A stretch of DNA of 64,000 bases from positions 6,944,001-7,008,000 of the forward strand of contig JAPMAC010000207.1 of the NCBI GenBank assembly GCA_028671895.1, in the 5' to 3' direction. The position numbers and the translations under genes are program-made. The number at the start of each line of letters is the position of its first letter. The first letter of the stretch is position 1. The DNA comes from Oenanthe sinensis. Taxonomy: Eukaryota > Streptophyta > Magnoliopsida > Apiales > Apiaceae. Below the pieces are notes generated by a model, which was not told the DNA's origin, did not search any database, and was given only the letters and a program-made list of their open reading frames with translations. Shown here one piece after another: positions 52,503-62,940 of the stretch.

Positions 52503-52905
52503 TAAGTCATACCGAATTCTGGCAGAAAATAAGTCATACTGAATTCTGGCAGAAAATAAGTCATACCGAATTCTGGCAGAAAATAAGTCATACTGAATTC
52601 TGGCAGAAAATAAGTCATACCGAATTCTGGCAGAAAATAAGTCATACTGAGCTGCAGAAATATGAGTCATACTGAGCTGCTGAAATATGAGTCATACCGA
52701 GTAGAATTCAATGAGTCATACCGAGCAGAATTCAATGAGTCATACCGAGCAAAATTCAATGAGTCATACCGAGCTTCTGCCGACCTAAAGTCATACCAGA
52801 ATAAGTCATACCGAGCAGCTGTTGAAAAGTTCATGCTGGAGCAAGTGGAATAAGTCATACCGAATTTTGACTGAGTCATACCGACCAGAAATAAGTCTTG
52901 CCCAG
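52503..52905 (+). repeat. LTR tandem repeats with AAGTCATACCGA and TGAGTCA sites
   Basis: Five 27-bp units (AAGTCATACCGAATTCTGGC...) at 52503, 52530, 52557, 52584 and 52611 are followed by 21-24 bp variants in which the core becomes TGAGTCATACCGAG. TGAGTCA, the GCN4/AP-1-type site bound by bZIP factors, occurs at 52673, 52688, 52712, 52736, 52760 and 52872. The array lies 100-500 bases upstream of the TATA box, as an enhancer would. The same array is at about 62071-62470 in the other LTR, and related units occur in element A. Confidence 0.85.
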
Positions 52906-53004
52906 GTTTTTATAAGTCATACAAGTGTTAAATAGGTCATACAAGACTTATTTTCATTAAATTAAGTCATGCTGATAAAGGTCATACCAGTCATTTCAAA
53001 TCTC

Positions 53005-53012
53005 TATAAATA
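53005..53012 (+). promoter_or_regulatory. TATA box in the 5' LTR of element H
   Basis: TCTCTATAAATATGAGATC. Downstream of the repeat array and about 360 bases before the LTR end. Confidence 0.75.
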
Positions 53013-53374
53013 TGAGATCAGCTCTTCACTTTTCAGTTGTTCAATTGTCAAGAACAGAAAATCAGTTCAAATTCAGTAATTTGTCTGCATTGTAATATTC
53101 ACAGTTTTCTGTGCTGAGTTTGGGATATAATTGTTAAATACGAACAATTCATGTCAAATTTGTTCTAGAACTTTTAATCAATTATATAACTGTTTTCTTA
53201 ATATTAATTTTGTAATACTAATCAAGTTAAAATTATATCTTTCACTTGAACAGTATTTCATTCCAATTAATATTTCGCGAGTAATTAAAATAATATTTTT
53301 AATCCAAATTATTCCGCGATTAATTTTCAGATATTGTATTCAACCCCCCTTCTACAATATCAGGGACCAACAAT

Positions 53375-53386
53375 TGGTATCAGAGC
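53375..53386 (+). other. Primer-binding site of element H (initiator Met tRNA)
   Basis: TGGTATCAGAGC two bases after the LTR end, a perfect plant copia site. Confidence 0.95.
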
Positions 53387-53562
53387 TGGTTGATATATTT
53401 TCATATCAGATCCAAATCAAATTCCGCGAACTCATACAGATCTCAAAAATTATTTTAAATTCGAAATAATTTTTTTTCCAAAAAATTATTTTTGATCAAA
53501 AATTGTTTTAAGTCAAAAATTAAAATATTTTTTGAAACACTTAATTTTTAATCTTATTAAAG

Positions 53563-55995
53563 ATGAGTACCCAGAAAGTGACCAGTATCAAAATTCCACA
53601 GTTCGACAGAGAACACTACAATTTGTGGAAACATAAAATGCTACTGTTTATCGGGATTGCAAATCCCAAGTATGCAAATATTTTGGCCAATGGTGTTGAA
53701 CCCCCTATATCAGTTATTCTCGAACATATAGTAGATGGGGTCGTAATTCCTCACAGACAGTTTCCAAAAAGTCTATCTGACTATACAATTGAAGAAAAGG
53801 AAGCTGTGTCCCTGGACAACAATCTCAAACTGATATTGATTGAATCTCTAGACTACGTCATGTACAATCAAGTAGTCAATTGTAAAAATGCAAAACAGAT
53901 TTGGGATACAATAGAGATTATCAACGAGGGGACTGAGGAAGTCAAAGAGAATAGACTGGAAATCCTGATCTCCCAGTACGAGCAGTTTAGGTCCAACCCT
54001 GGTGAGGGTATCTCTGAGGTGTTTCAGAGATTGAACAAACTGATAAACGAGCTCAACATGAATGGGAAGTATTATCAGAATCAGGAGATCAACAGGAAGT
54101 TTCTGCTAACCCTACCCGAGCATTTGGAGCACAGGATCGCAGCAATCCGTGAGTCTAGGGACATGAAGGAGGTAACCCTAGAAAGACTCTACGGAGTATT
54201 GAAGACATATGAGCTGGAACAGATCCAGACAAGAGAGATGTATGGGAGAGGCAAGGTTCAGAGTTCCTCCAAAGCACTGTTAGTGGAAGCACCACAGAAG
54301 ATGGAAATGAAGGCTGCTGTACCTTCACTGGAGTATGTTGTTCCAGAAATTGGACATACTTCAGATAAACAAGAAGGTGGTGAATTCTACTCTCTGGAAG
54401 AACTAGATCAGCTAGAAGATGAGTCTCTAGCTTTGGTTGCCAGGAAGTTTGGCAACATGAGATTTCGGAGAAATCCCTCCTATAAAGTTAAATCAAATTT
54501 TGGGAGATTCCAAAGAGGAGGGTCTTCAATAGCTGAATCAAAGAGCGGCTATAAGACCGGCTTAGTGGATAGAAGTAAGTTTCGTTGCTTCAACTGCAAT
54601 GAGCTAGGCCACTTTGCAACGGAGTGCAAGAAGCCTAAGCAAGGGAAAAAGAGAGAGTCTTACGAAGAGCTCAAGGAAAAGTCTGATGCACTTTTGCAAA
54701 AACATCAAGGAAAGTCCTATCTGGCAAAGGGAAAAAGCTGGGATGACTCAGATGATAGTGATGGGGAAGAGCTGGGAAATCTTGCTCTTATGGCTTCATC
54801 CGAAGAATCAAGGTCTCCTAATAGTCAAAAAGGAATAGAGGTAAATCCTTATTGCCCTAAAATGTTTAATTTAATAGGTAAAGAACTAGAGGGTGAAAGA
54901 AGTAAGGTTAAGCAACTAAGACTCGAAAATAAAGATCTAGTTGATGAGCTCGAAGTCTTAAAACAGTTAAAACGAAACAGTGACAAGTTGACTAAGAAAT
55001 TAACTGAGGACTTAGCTTTTCAAGTCAATAGAGTCAGTTGTTATGTTGAAGTTGAGACCTACCTCAGAAACCAGATAGAGGAAGAAAAGAAAAGGTGTCT
55101 AGCATATAAAAATTCCTCGTATATTGTAAAGAACCTAGTTGACCAACAGGTAATAAACAGAAAAGTTGGAATAGGCTTCGAGTACAATGAATCTGTAGGA
55201 AAGCCAAGCAACATTACCCCATTCAAGCAAAGCGCTGAAGAAAGGGGTATTCCTTATGTTGTTAAAGACACACGCAAACCTCTTTTCATTACACCTGTAG
55301 CTGAACCCATCCTCGAGAGCTCTATATTGATCGCTTATGAGATGAAATTAGAGGATCAAGAGGAAGAGAAGAAAAGAGGAGAACAAGCAAGGGACATAAA
55401 AGGAGTAAATGTCCAAAAAGAGAAAGATACACCCAAGACACCAGTGAAAGTTCTGGGAACTTCTGATTTCCACAAACCTGGTATAGGTGCTAAGAACTTA
55501 AAGAATAATTTGAACAGACCTAACAATAAGTTTGTTAGAAGTAGGGATAGTAACAATAAATGTCATTCTACTGAAAACTTTAAAACTGCTGAGAAAGTTA
55601 AAGTAGAAATTGTTAAAACTCCTACTGCTGTGAATAACATGCCTGCTATTGATGTATGCCATAAACCTTGTGGTATGTTAAATTGTATGTTATGTGCTTT
55701 TAATGCTATGACTGCTTATTTCAAACGCATGACTGCTAATAAAAAGAACATGACACCGAGACAATACATCAATAATAAATTTGCTAAATCCAAGACTGCT
55801 ATTCCTTCACCTGTCAAGAAGGAAAAATATATTCCTAAGTCTAAACAAAAAGTTGTTAAGACTGTTTATAGGAAAGTAAGTACAGTCAAGGAGGATGCGG
55901 CTGTTGTTCGAAAAGGATCTGTTGTCAAAGCTGACAAAGGTCAATTCTTTAAGTATGCCGGGCCCAATCAATTTTGGGCTCCGAAGATAATCTAA
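53563..55995 (+). CDS. gag: SIRE-type copia gag
   Basis: 810 codons from the first ATG after the leader (190 bases past the LTR). The N-terminal part has the copia gag pattern (FDREHYNLWKHKMLLFI, then AKQIWDTIE and RFQRG). A CCHC zinc knuckle, CFNCNELGHFATEC (CX2CX4HX4C), lies at about residues 341-354. An acidic and then coiled-coil region follows (about 445-520; KQLRLENKDLVDELEVLKQL), and the C-terminal part is Lys-rich. It assembles the virus-like particle and binds RNA. The frame ends FWAPKII-TAA. The following protease is in the same frame, so the TAA (55993) and the TGA at 56002 separate gag from pol. An acceptor-like TTTGATATTTGCAG|G spans 56000-56014. Confidence 0.9.
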   Translation: MSTQKVTSIKIPQFDREHYNLWKHKMLLFIGIANPKYANILANGVEPPISVILEHIVDGVVIPHRQFPKSLSDYTIEEKEAVSLDNNLKLILIESLDYVMYNQVVNCKNAKQIWDTIEIINEGTEEVKENRLEILISQYEQFRSNPGEGISEVFQRLNKLINELNMNGKYYQNQEINRKFLLTLPEHLEHRIAAIRESRDMKEVTLERLYGVLKTYELEQIQTREMYGRGKVQSSSKALLVEAPQKMEMKAAVPSLEYVVPEIGHTSDKQEGGEFYSLEELDQLEDESLALVARKFGNMRFRRNPSYKVKSNFGRFQRGGSSIAESKSGYKTGLVDRSKFRCFNCNELGHFATECKKPKQGKKRESYEELKEKSDALLQKHQGKSYLAKGKSWDDSDDSDGEELGNLALMASSEESRSPNSQKGIEVNPYCPKMFNLIGKELEGERSKVKQLRLENKDLVDELEVLKQLKRNSDKLTKKLTEDLAFQVNRVSCYVEVETYLRNQIEEEKKRCLAYKNSSYIVKNLVDQQVINRKVGIGFEYNESVGKPSNITPFKQSAEERGIPYVVKDTRKPLFITPVAEPILESSILIAYEMKLEDQEEEKKRGEQARDIKGVNVQKEKDTPKTPVKVLGTSDFHKPGIGAKNLKNNLNRPNNKFVRSRDSNNKCHSTENFKTAEKVKVEIVKTPTAVNNMPAIDVCHKPCGMLNCMLCAFNAMTAYFKRMTANKKNMTPRQYINNKFAKSKTAIPSPVKKEKYIPKSKQKVVKTVYRKVSTVKEDAAVVRKGSVVKADKGQFFKYAGPNQFWAPKII

Positions 55996-56013
55996 TCCGT
56001 TTGATATTTGCAG

Positions 56014-59000
56014 GGAGTTAAACAGGTAAACCGGATTGTATGGATCCTGGACAGCGGATTGTCAACGCATATGACCGGAGATAGAGCCCTGCTATCAGAC
56101 GTGGTTGAGAGAGCTGGCCCAATTGTCACCTTTGGAGATAACAGCAAATGAATGACTACGGGATATGGCAAGTTAAATACTGGAAATGTTATCATTGAAA
56201 ACGTCTCTTTGGTGGAAGGACTTAAGCACAATCTACTCAGCGTCAGTCAATTCTGTGATAGAGGTTACAAAGTAAACTTTATCAAGGAGAAGTGTTTAAT
56301 AGCTCATTCTAAAGAAGACAGACTAGCCTTGCGTGGAGTAAGGAGAGGAAACTTGTACGTAGCTGATTTCAACTCGGGAACTGAAGCTGAAGCAAACTGC
56401 TTTTATTCAAAAGCTTCAACAGAAGAAAGTTGGCTATGGCACAAGAAGCTCTCACACCTGAACTTCAAAACAATGAACTCTCTAGTCAAGAGGGATTTGG
56501 TGAGAGGACTGCCTCCGATGGAATTCTCACAAGAAGGTTTGTGCGAGGCATGTCAAAAAGGGAAGTCAAAAAGAGCAACTCACAAAGGCATAGACTCTAC
56601 TAATATTACTGAACCACTGCAACTGCTACATATGGATTTATTTGGTCCAGTCAATACTTTGTCAATGTCAAGGAAAAGATATGCCTTAGTGATTGTAGAT
56701 GACTTCACAAAGTACTCATGGGTTTTATTCTTGAACTCTAAGGATGAAACTCCACAATTGGTGATTGATCATGTAAAGTTGATTGAGTTAGATTTAAAGC
56801 TACCTGTCCGGGCAATCAGATCAGATAATTGAACAGAATTCAAGAATGAAATTCTGAATAGCTTCTGCTCAAACAAAGGGATATCAAGACAATTCTCAGC
56901 GCCAAGAACTCCGCAACAGAATGGAGTAGTAGAAAAGAAGAATCGAACCCTGATTGAAGCTGCAAGAACAATGTTAAGTGAATCAAGGTTGCCTATCTAC
57001 TTCTGGGCTGAAGCAGTAAACACAGCATGTTATACCCAGAATCGAACTTCAATCAATAAAGAACATATGAAGACTCCCTATGAATTAATGGCTGGCAAGA
57101 AACCAACACTCAAGTACTTTCATGTATTTGGAGCCAAATATTTTGTGCTAAAAGATGGAGATGAACATCGTGGAAAATTTGAGGCCAAGGCACATGAAAC
57201 AATTTTTGTCGGCTACTCAAAAAGAGCATATAGGGTGTACATAATTGATCAACACCAAGTAAAAGAAAGTGTCAACGTTACTTTTGATGACACTAAACTC
57301 CCGAGCATCCAAACTGAAGATCCTTCTGAGTCATTAAAATTTGACAATCATCCAGACTCAGATTCGGATAATGAAGAAGAGCCTGAGGTTGCAACAGGAA
57401 ATGATGATGACAACAATGATGGTAATGATCCAGGTAATAGTGGTGGAAACAATGGAAACACTGGAGATACTACTAATACCAGTGGTGGATCAACAAGTCA
57501 ACCTGGTAGCAACTCAGGGGGAGATGAAGGATCAACTGGCACAACACAACATCACAATGAATATAGAGGCGAATCATCAAGATCAAACCTTCCAAGGGAA
57601 AGGATATGGAGCAAAGATCATCCTTTTGAATTGATCTTAGGTGATCCAGATGTTGGTGTTAGAACTAGAAGTGCAACTTCAAATGAATGTTTATTTTCGG
57701 TTTTTCTATCTCAAGAAGAACCAAAGAAAATTGAAGATGCTCTAACTGATCCAGATTGGGTTCTTGCCATGCAAGAAGAACTCAATCAGTTCGAAAGGCA
57801 AGAAGTATGGACACTGGTACCCAGGCCTAAAGATAGATCTGTTATTGGCACGAAATGGGTATACAGGAACAAGTTAGACGATGATGGCATTGTTACAAGG
57901 AACAAGGCCAGACTGGTTGCTAAGGGTTACTCTCAGGAAGAGGGAATTGATTATGATGAGACCTACGCACCAGTTGCAAGACTTGAAGCCATCAGGATAT
58001 TTCTGGCATTCGCAGCACATTATAATTTCAAAGTTTATCAAATGGATGTGAAGAGTGCATTTCTGAATGGAGAGTTAGAAGAGGAAGTATATGTGGAGCA
58101 GCCCCCTGGCTTTGAAAATCCAGAGTTTGCTGATTTTGTGTATTTTCTATTCAAAGCTCTCTATGGACTCAAGCAAGCACCGAGGACATGGTATGACACT
58201 CTCTCTATATTTTTACTTGAAAACGGTTTTACTAGAGGTGTCATAGACAAAACTCTCTTTTACAAATTACATAATAAAGATATGATATTCGTCCAAGTTT
58301 ATGTTGACGATATTATATTTGGTTCTACTAACGAAATCTTATGCAAGAAATTTGCTAAGTTAATGCAGAGTAGATATGAGATGAGCATGATGGGTGAGCT
58401 GTCATTCTTCCTTGGATTGCAAGTGAAGCAAAAGGAAGATGGGATTTTTATTTGCCAATCAAAGTACATAAGGGATCTTCTAAGGAAATTCAATCTAGAA
58501 GATTCTACACCGGCAAAAACCCCTATGCCAACAGCCACAAAGCTTGACAACGATGAAACTGGTAAGAAGGTGGACATCACAAGCTATAGAGGTATGATAG
58601 GCTCATTATTATATCTAACTACTAGTAGACCCGATATAATGTTTGCAACATGCTTATGTGCAAGGTTTCAAACTGATCCTAGAGAATCTCATCTTATAGC
58701 TGTTAAAAGAATTTTTAGATATCTGAAGGGTACACCGAATCTTGGAATTTGGTACCCTAAAGATACAGGTTTTAAACTAATAAGCTATACAGATTCAGAT
58801 TATGCAGGATGCAGGATGGACAAGAAAAGTACGTCTGGAAGCTGTCAATTTCTAGGACAACGGTTGATTTCCTGGTACAGCAAGAAACAACACTCAGTAT
58901 CTACCTCGACACCCGAAGCAGAATATATTGCGGCAGGTAGTTGTTGTGCACAGATCTTGTGGATAAGGAATCAGCTGAATGATTATGGACTTGCATTATC

Positions 59001-59244
59001 TAAAATCCCAATACTTTGCGATAACACAAGTGCCATAGCAATTTCCAATAATCATGTACAACATTCAAGGACCAAGCACATAGATATAAGGTATCATTTT
59101 ATCCGAGAGCATGTCATGAATGGAACTGTGGTGTTACATTTTGTACTCACAGAAGATGAAATTGCCGACATCTTCACGAAACCACTTGATGAATCCACTT
59201 TTTCTAAGTTGGTTAGTGAGTTATGGATGTTAAACATGAACTAA
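56014..59244 (+). pseudogene. pol: SIRE-type copia pol (protease, integrase, RT, RNase H) with two in-frame TGA codons
   Basis: One frame throughout, continuous with gag. Protease: WILDSGLSTHMTGD (about 56041; the usual Cys after DSG is Leu). TGA at 56149. GAG-pre-integrase finger (WHKKLSHLN, CEACQKGKSKRA), then integrase with Asp in LLHMDLFGP, Asp in RSDN and a TGA at 56830 immediately after it, Glu in NGVVEKKNR. A Gly/Asp/Asn-rich linker (57360-57520), then RT (GTKWVYRNKLD, QMDVKSAFLNGELEEEVYV, YVDD at 58300-58311), RNase H (SYTDSDYAGC, STPEAEYIA, TKHIDIRYHFIREHV), ending LNMN at 59244. The longest open part is 56971-59244. Both TGA codons fall where a conserved glycine stands in relatives. 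In element A the first of these is GGA. Confidence 0.92.
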
Positions 59245-61340
59245 GTATTGCATGATGTTTTAAATTGCATATTTAATTTTAAGCAAGCACTGTAAATACA
59301 CTGTATATATTCCTTAAAATATTTCAAAAACAAACAAACAAATTGAAAAAGAAAACTCAAAAAGATTTTCCTTATTTTTGAACAGTTGTTATTTTATTGG
59401 CATCACTACTGTAAAAATATTTAATATTATCTTTAGTTTATATAACAATTGGTATCAGTTATATATATATAAGTATGTTTAGTATTAGTTGTTTTACATT
59501 TTGGCATATTTATTTTAATTTTTATTTATATCTAAATATAAGCTGATTATTCTCAGTCTCTTTTGAGAAATAGGAAAGATCTATGAGCTTGATAATCCAA
59601 TCGATTCTAAAAGTTAGATCCTAATCATTGGGGTCAATCTCTAACCAAGATCTTAGAACCAAACACACAAACACTATCACTTCCGTCTCTCTAACCATTA
59701 AACAAAATACCTATTTATTCATTATGAGGGAGTCAATGCCTTGATTGCATTTGATAAGGTTGGTGATGTGAGTGATCCAACAGCTCTGTCTCCAGAAAGG
59801 TGATTCATATATAAACTGAGACAACTGTTAGCTCATCTGTGTTCTCTCAAAAGGATACAGACTTGGAAAAGGCAAAACTGTTACTAGGTTCATTCTCTCA
59901 ACGGAGTGAGTCTATTGAATTCAGCCTGTCAGCCAAGGCTACTTGTAAAGAGTCAATTTCATCTGACATTTCTTTCACCTCACATAAAGTGTCTTCTTTT
60001 CAAAGGGACCAACAATGACTAAGAGGGAGCAACTAGAGTGTCGTGTAAGGATGAATTGACGGAAGCAATTTTTCTAAACTTCCATATCAAGGAAGGAAGA
60101 ATAATTGATGATTCTGACGGAATCAACATGCCTTCACAGGCATCAGGAGGAAACTTGGATCATTTGCTACATTATAGATCCTTGTCTCCCTCCCCAGATG
60201 GAACATATCTGGATTCCTAATGGAATAGATCATCTTAGATGATCAGCAACTCACTGAATCTATTCCTGAAGCAATTCAGTTTTCCAAATTCAAAATGTTT
60301 TTATAGATTCAATTGAGGACGGGGATTTACGAAACCCCATTGCACCACCAGTGACCTCTCTTGAAGGGGCTATGGTGATCTTTCTTGCAGGTACAAAAGA
60401 CTGTGACATCCGTACTGAGAGAGAGATATAGTGATGTGAGAATAGAGTGAAACACAAGTAAGGACGAGTGAAAATATATATATTCTATGAGTGAAACACT
60501 TAGAGAGTATATGAGCGAAACACTTGTGAGGAACACAAAGTAAAATCACACACTAGCACAGTTACCAAATCATATTTCCCATTCCCTGTTACAGATTTCA
60601 AATGTTACTTAACCAAGGTGGAAATTTCTTCAGAAAAGGACCAACAATTGTTACCTATCTACAATTGGGGGAGAATTATTAAGAGGATTACTCAACTAAG
60701 GGGGATAATTATTAATAGGATTACTCCAAAATGTTAAAGTGTTCAACTAAGGGGGAGTAGATCAAAAAGGGAGAAGTAAACAAAGGCTTTTGCCAGAAGA
60801 GGATTACTCAATTATTGAACAAGAAAAAGGGGTATATAACAACATGCTTGGATTATATTCCATTTGATTTTAGAAGATTCTTGTAAATATGATTAATCGG
60901 ATTTTCTAAAATGCATAACATGTCATAGTTTGCATTTTTTATATCTGCGATGGTTTAATGCTGTATGTATGCCATGTTTGTTACCTCTATTAAAATGGTT
61001 GGATAATTCAAGAAAGGGGAAATTGAATTCACCTTGGAAGAGAAGGGAAAACAGAAGTTGGAGAATTAAAGGAAAAGTGGTAAGAAGAGAACATACATCA
61101 TCTCTGTCATCCTAAGAGGGAGCAGTGATGAGTCTGAGAAATGAAGATAATACTACATGTATAATATGTTTAGTGCTAGAGGAACAAACATCTTTCATTT
61201 CAGTTACTCAAAGAAATCTGGAAATGTATTATATGATCCAGAGAACAATTTATTTACTTACAGTTTTTAAATGTAATATTATTTTCTTAGTTGTTAGTTG
61301 AATTATCCTCTAGGAATTTGTGTGTTAAATGTTTAACAAC
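59245..61340 (+). other. 3' region of element H, no long frame, repeated polypurine tracts
   Basis: Homologous to the 3' module of element A (about 3475-5350). It contains the small conserved frame at 60038-60220 and, at about 60665-60780, a series of ACTCAACTAAGGGGG-type purine tracts that resemble the true one at 61341. Nothing resembling an env protein is seen. The minus-strand frames in this region are shadows. Confidence 0.6.
60038..60220 (+). CDS. Small conserved frame in the SIRE-like 3' module
   Basis: 60 codons, ending YRSLSPSPDGTYLDS-TAA. The counterpart in element A (4936-4751, minus) is 61 codons with about seven to ten differences, although other 3'-module sequence of the two elements has diverged with indels. 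It could be the C-terminal remainder of a lost additional ORF. The upstream DNA is not open in this frame, and no start signal beyond an ATG is visible. No domain is recognised. Confidence 0.4.
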   Translation: MSCKDELTEAIFLNFHIKEGRIIDDSDGINMPSQASGGNLDHLLHYRSLSPSPDGTYLDS

Positions 61341-61354
61341 AAATAGGGGGAGAT
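61341..61354 (+). other. Polypurine tract of element H
   Basis: AAATAGGGGGAGAT abuts the 3' LTR, identical to the tract of element A. Confidence 0.93.
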
Positions 61355-62940
61355 TGAAAGGCATATGACTAGGCCTATTTGTAATAAGTAGATGACAACT
61401 CAACTCCTGTAAGAAAATGTAGTAAGTAATAAATACTGAGGATGGAATCAAATCGAAGACAGTCAACTAATCACAAAGGATCTAAGTATCAGAAGAATTT
61501 TATGGGATTGCTACTCAACACTGGAAGAAGTTCATTGTTATGATCAAGCGTCAGTGAAAATAATATTGTGGTAGTACTTCTATAAAAGACAGAAGATATA
61601 GAAGATTTCAAGTGGTTACTACAGAAGATTCCAGAAGAAGATTGAAGACAGTGAAGCAAAAAGGAAATGACAAAAGGCCTCAAGTTAAAAGTTAATAAAT
61701 GGAGAATATTTATTAGTATGACACAAATGAACCAGACAGTACATTTGTGTGTCAACTAAAATAATATTTATTCTTCATTTAGTTCAAGAGGTTTCAAGAT
61801 CAGAAGACAAAGAAAGGACGGGAAGATTTCAAGACCGACAACACGGCTATGTGAGTAAAGATAGTATTTTAATTCTACTATCAAAAGTTAATTTATTATT
61901 TAATTTATCTAATTAAATTAATTCAAGTTGAATTTAACTTAATTTATAAATTAACTAATTAAATTAAGTAGAATTAATTTATTATAAAAGATATGACTTA
62001 ATATGACTTGTAATTTAATTCAAAAGACTTATTAATAAAATCAAAAAAAAAAGAAGAAAAAATTATTAAATAAGTCATACCGAATTCTGGCAGAAAATAA
62101 GACATACTGAATTCTGGCAGAAAATAAGTCATACCGAATTCTGGCAGAAAATAAGTCATACTGAATTCTGGTAGAAAATAAGTCATACCGAATTCTGGCA
62201 GAAAATAAGTCATACTGAGCTGCAGAAATATGAGTCATACTGAGCTGCTGAAATATGAGTCATACCGAGCATAATTCAATGAGTCATACCGAGCAGAATT
62301 CAATGAGTCATACCGAGCAGAATTCAATGAGTCATACCGAGCTTCTGCCGACCTAAAGTCATACCAGAATAAGTCATACCGAGCAGCTGTTGAAAAGGTC
62401 ATGCTGGAGCAAGTGGAATAAGTCATACCGAATTTTGACTGAGTCATACCGACAAGAAATAAGTCTTGCCCAGGTTTTTATAAGTCATACAAGTGTTAAA
62501 TAGGTCATACAAGACTTATTTTCATTAAATTAAGTCATGCTGATAAAGGTCATACCAGTCATTTCAAATCTCTATAAATATGAGATCAGCTCTTCACTTT
62601 TCAGTTGTTCAATTGTCAAGAACAGAAAAACAGTTCAAATTCAGTAATTTGTCTGCATTGTAATATTCACAGTTTTCTGTGCTGAGTTTGGGATATAATT
62701 GTTAAATACGAACAATTCATGTCAAATTTGTTCTAGAACTTTTAATCAATTATATAACTGTTTTCTTAATATTAATTTTGTAATACTAATCAAGTTAAAA
62801 TTATATCTTTCACTTGAACAGTATTTCATTCCAATTAATATTTCGCGAGTAATTAAAATAATATTTTTAATCCAAATTATTCGGTGATTAATTTTCAGAT
62901 ATTGTATTCAACCCCCCTTCTACAATATCAGGGACCAACA
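61355..62940 (+). repeat. 3' LTR of element H
   Basis: 1586 bp, about 16 substitutions from the 5' LTR by eye. Followed by the TSD GTGTT. Confidence 0.96.

Larger units (their letters stand above)
51787..53372 (+). repeat. 5' LTR of element H
   Basis: 1586 bp. U3 has two AT-rich blocks and a tandem repeat region (52503-52905), then the TATA box, and ends in CAACCCCCCTTCTACAATAT...CCAACA. Confidence 0.96.
51787..62940 (+). mobile_element. SIRE-like Ty1/copia retrotransposon, complete (element H)
   Basis: 11,154 bp. LTRs 51787-53372 and 61355-62940 (1586 bp each, TGAAAGG...CCAACA). The TSD GTGTT is at 51782-51786 and 62941-62945. An initiator-Met primer site follows the 5' LTR and a polypurine tract precedes the 3' LTR. 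Gag (53563-55995) and pol (to 59244) are in one frame, broken by four stop codons only. A 2.1-kb 3' region without long frames follows. By eye the LTRs differ at about 16 positions (about 1%), so the insertion is fairly recent. SIRE/Maximus-type motifs include CLCARFQTDPRESHL and VKRIFRYLKGTPNLG. It is nested inside the last ORF of element G and shares its 3' module and LTR motifs with element A. Confidence 0.96.

Noticed and set aside
53131..53469. 112-codon frame at the 5' LTR end of element H
   Set aside because: Spans the R/U5 part of the LTR and the primer site, so it cannot be a conserved protein. The corresponding frame in the other LTR ends differently.
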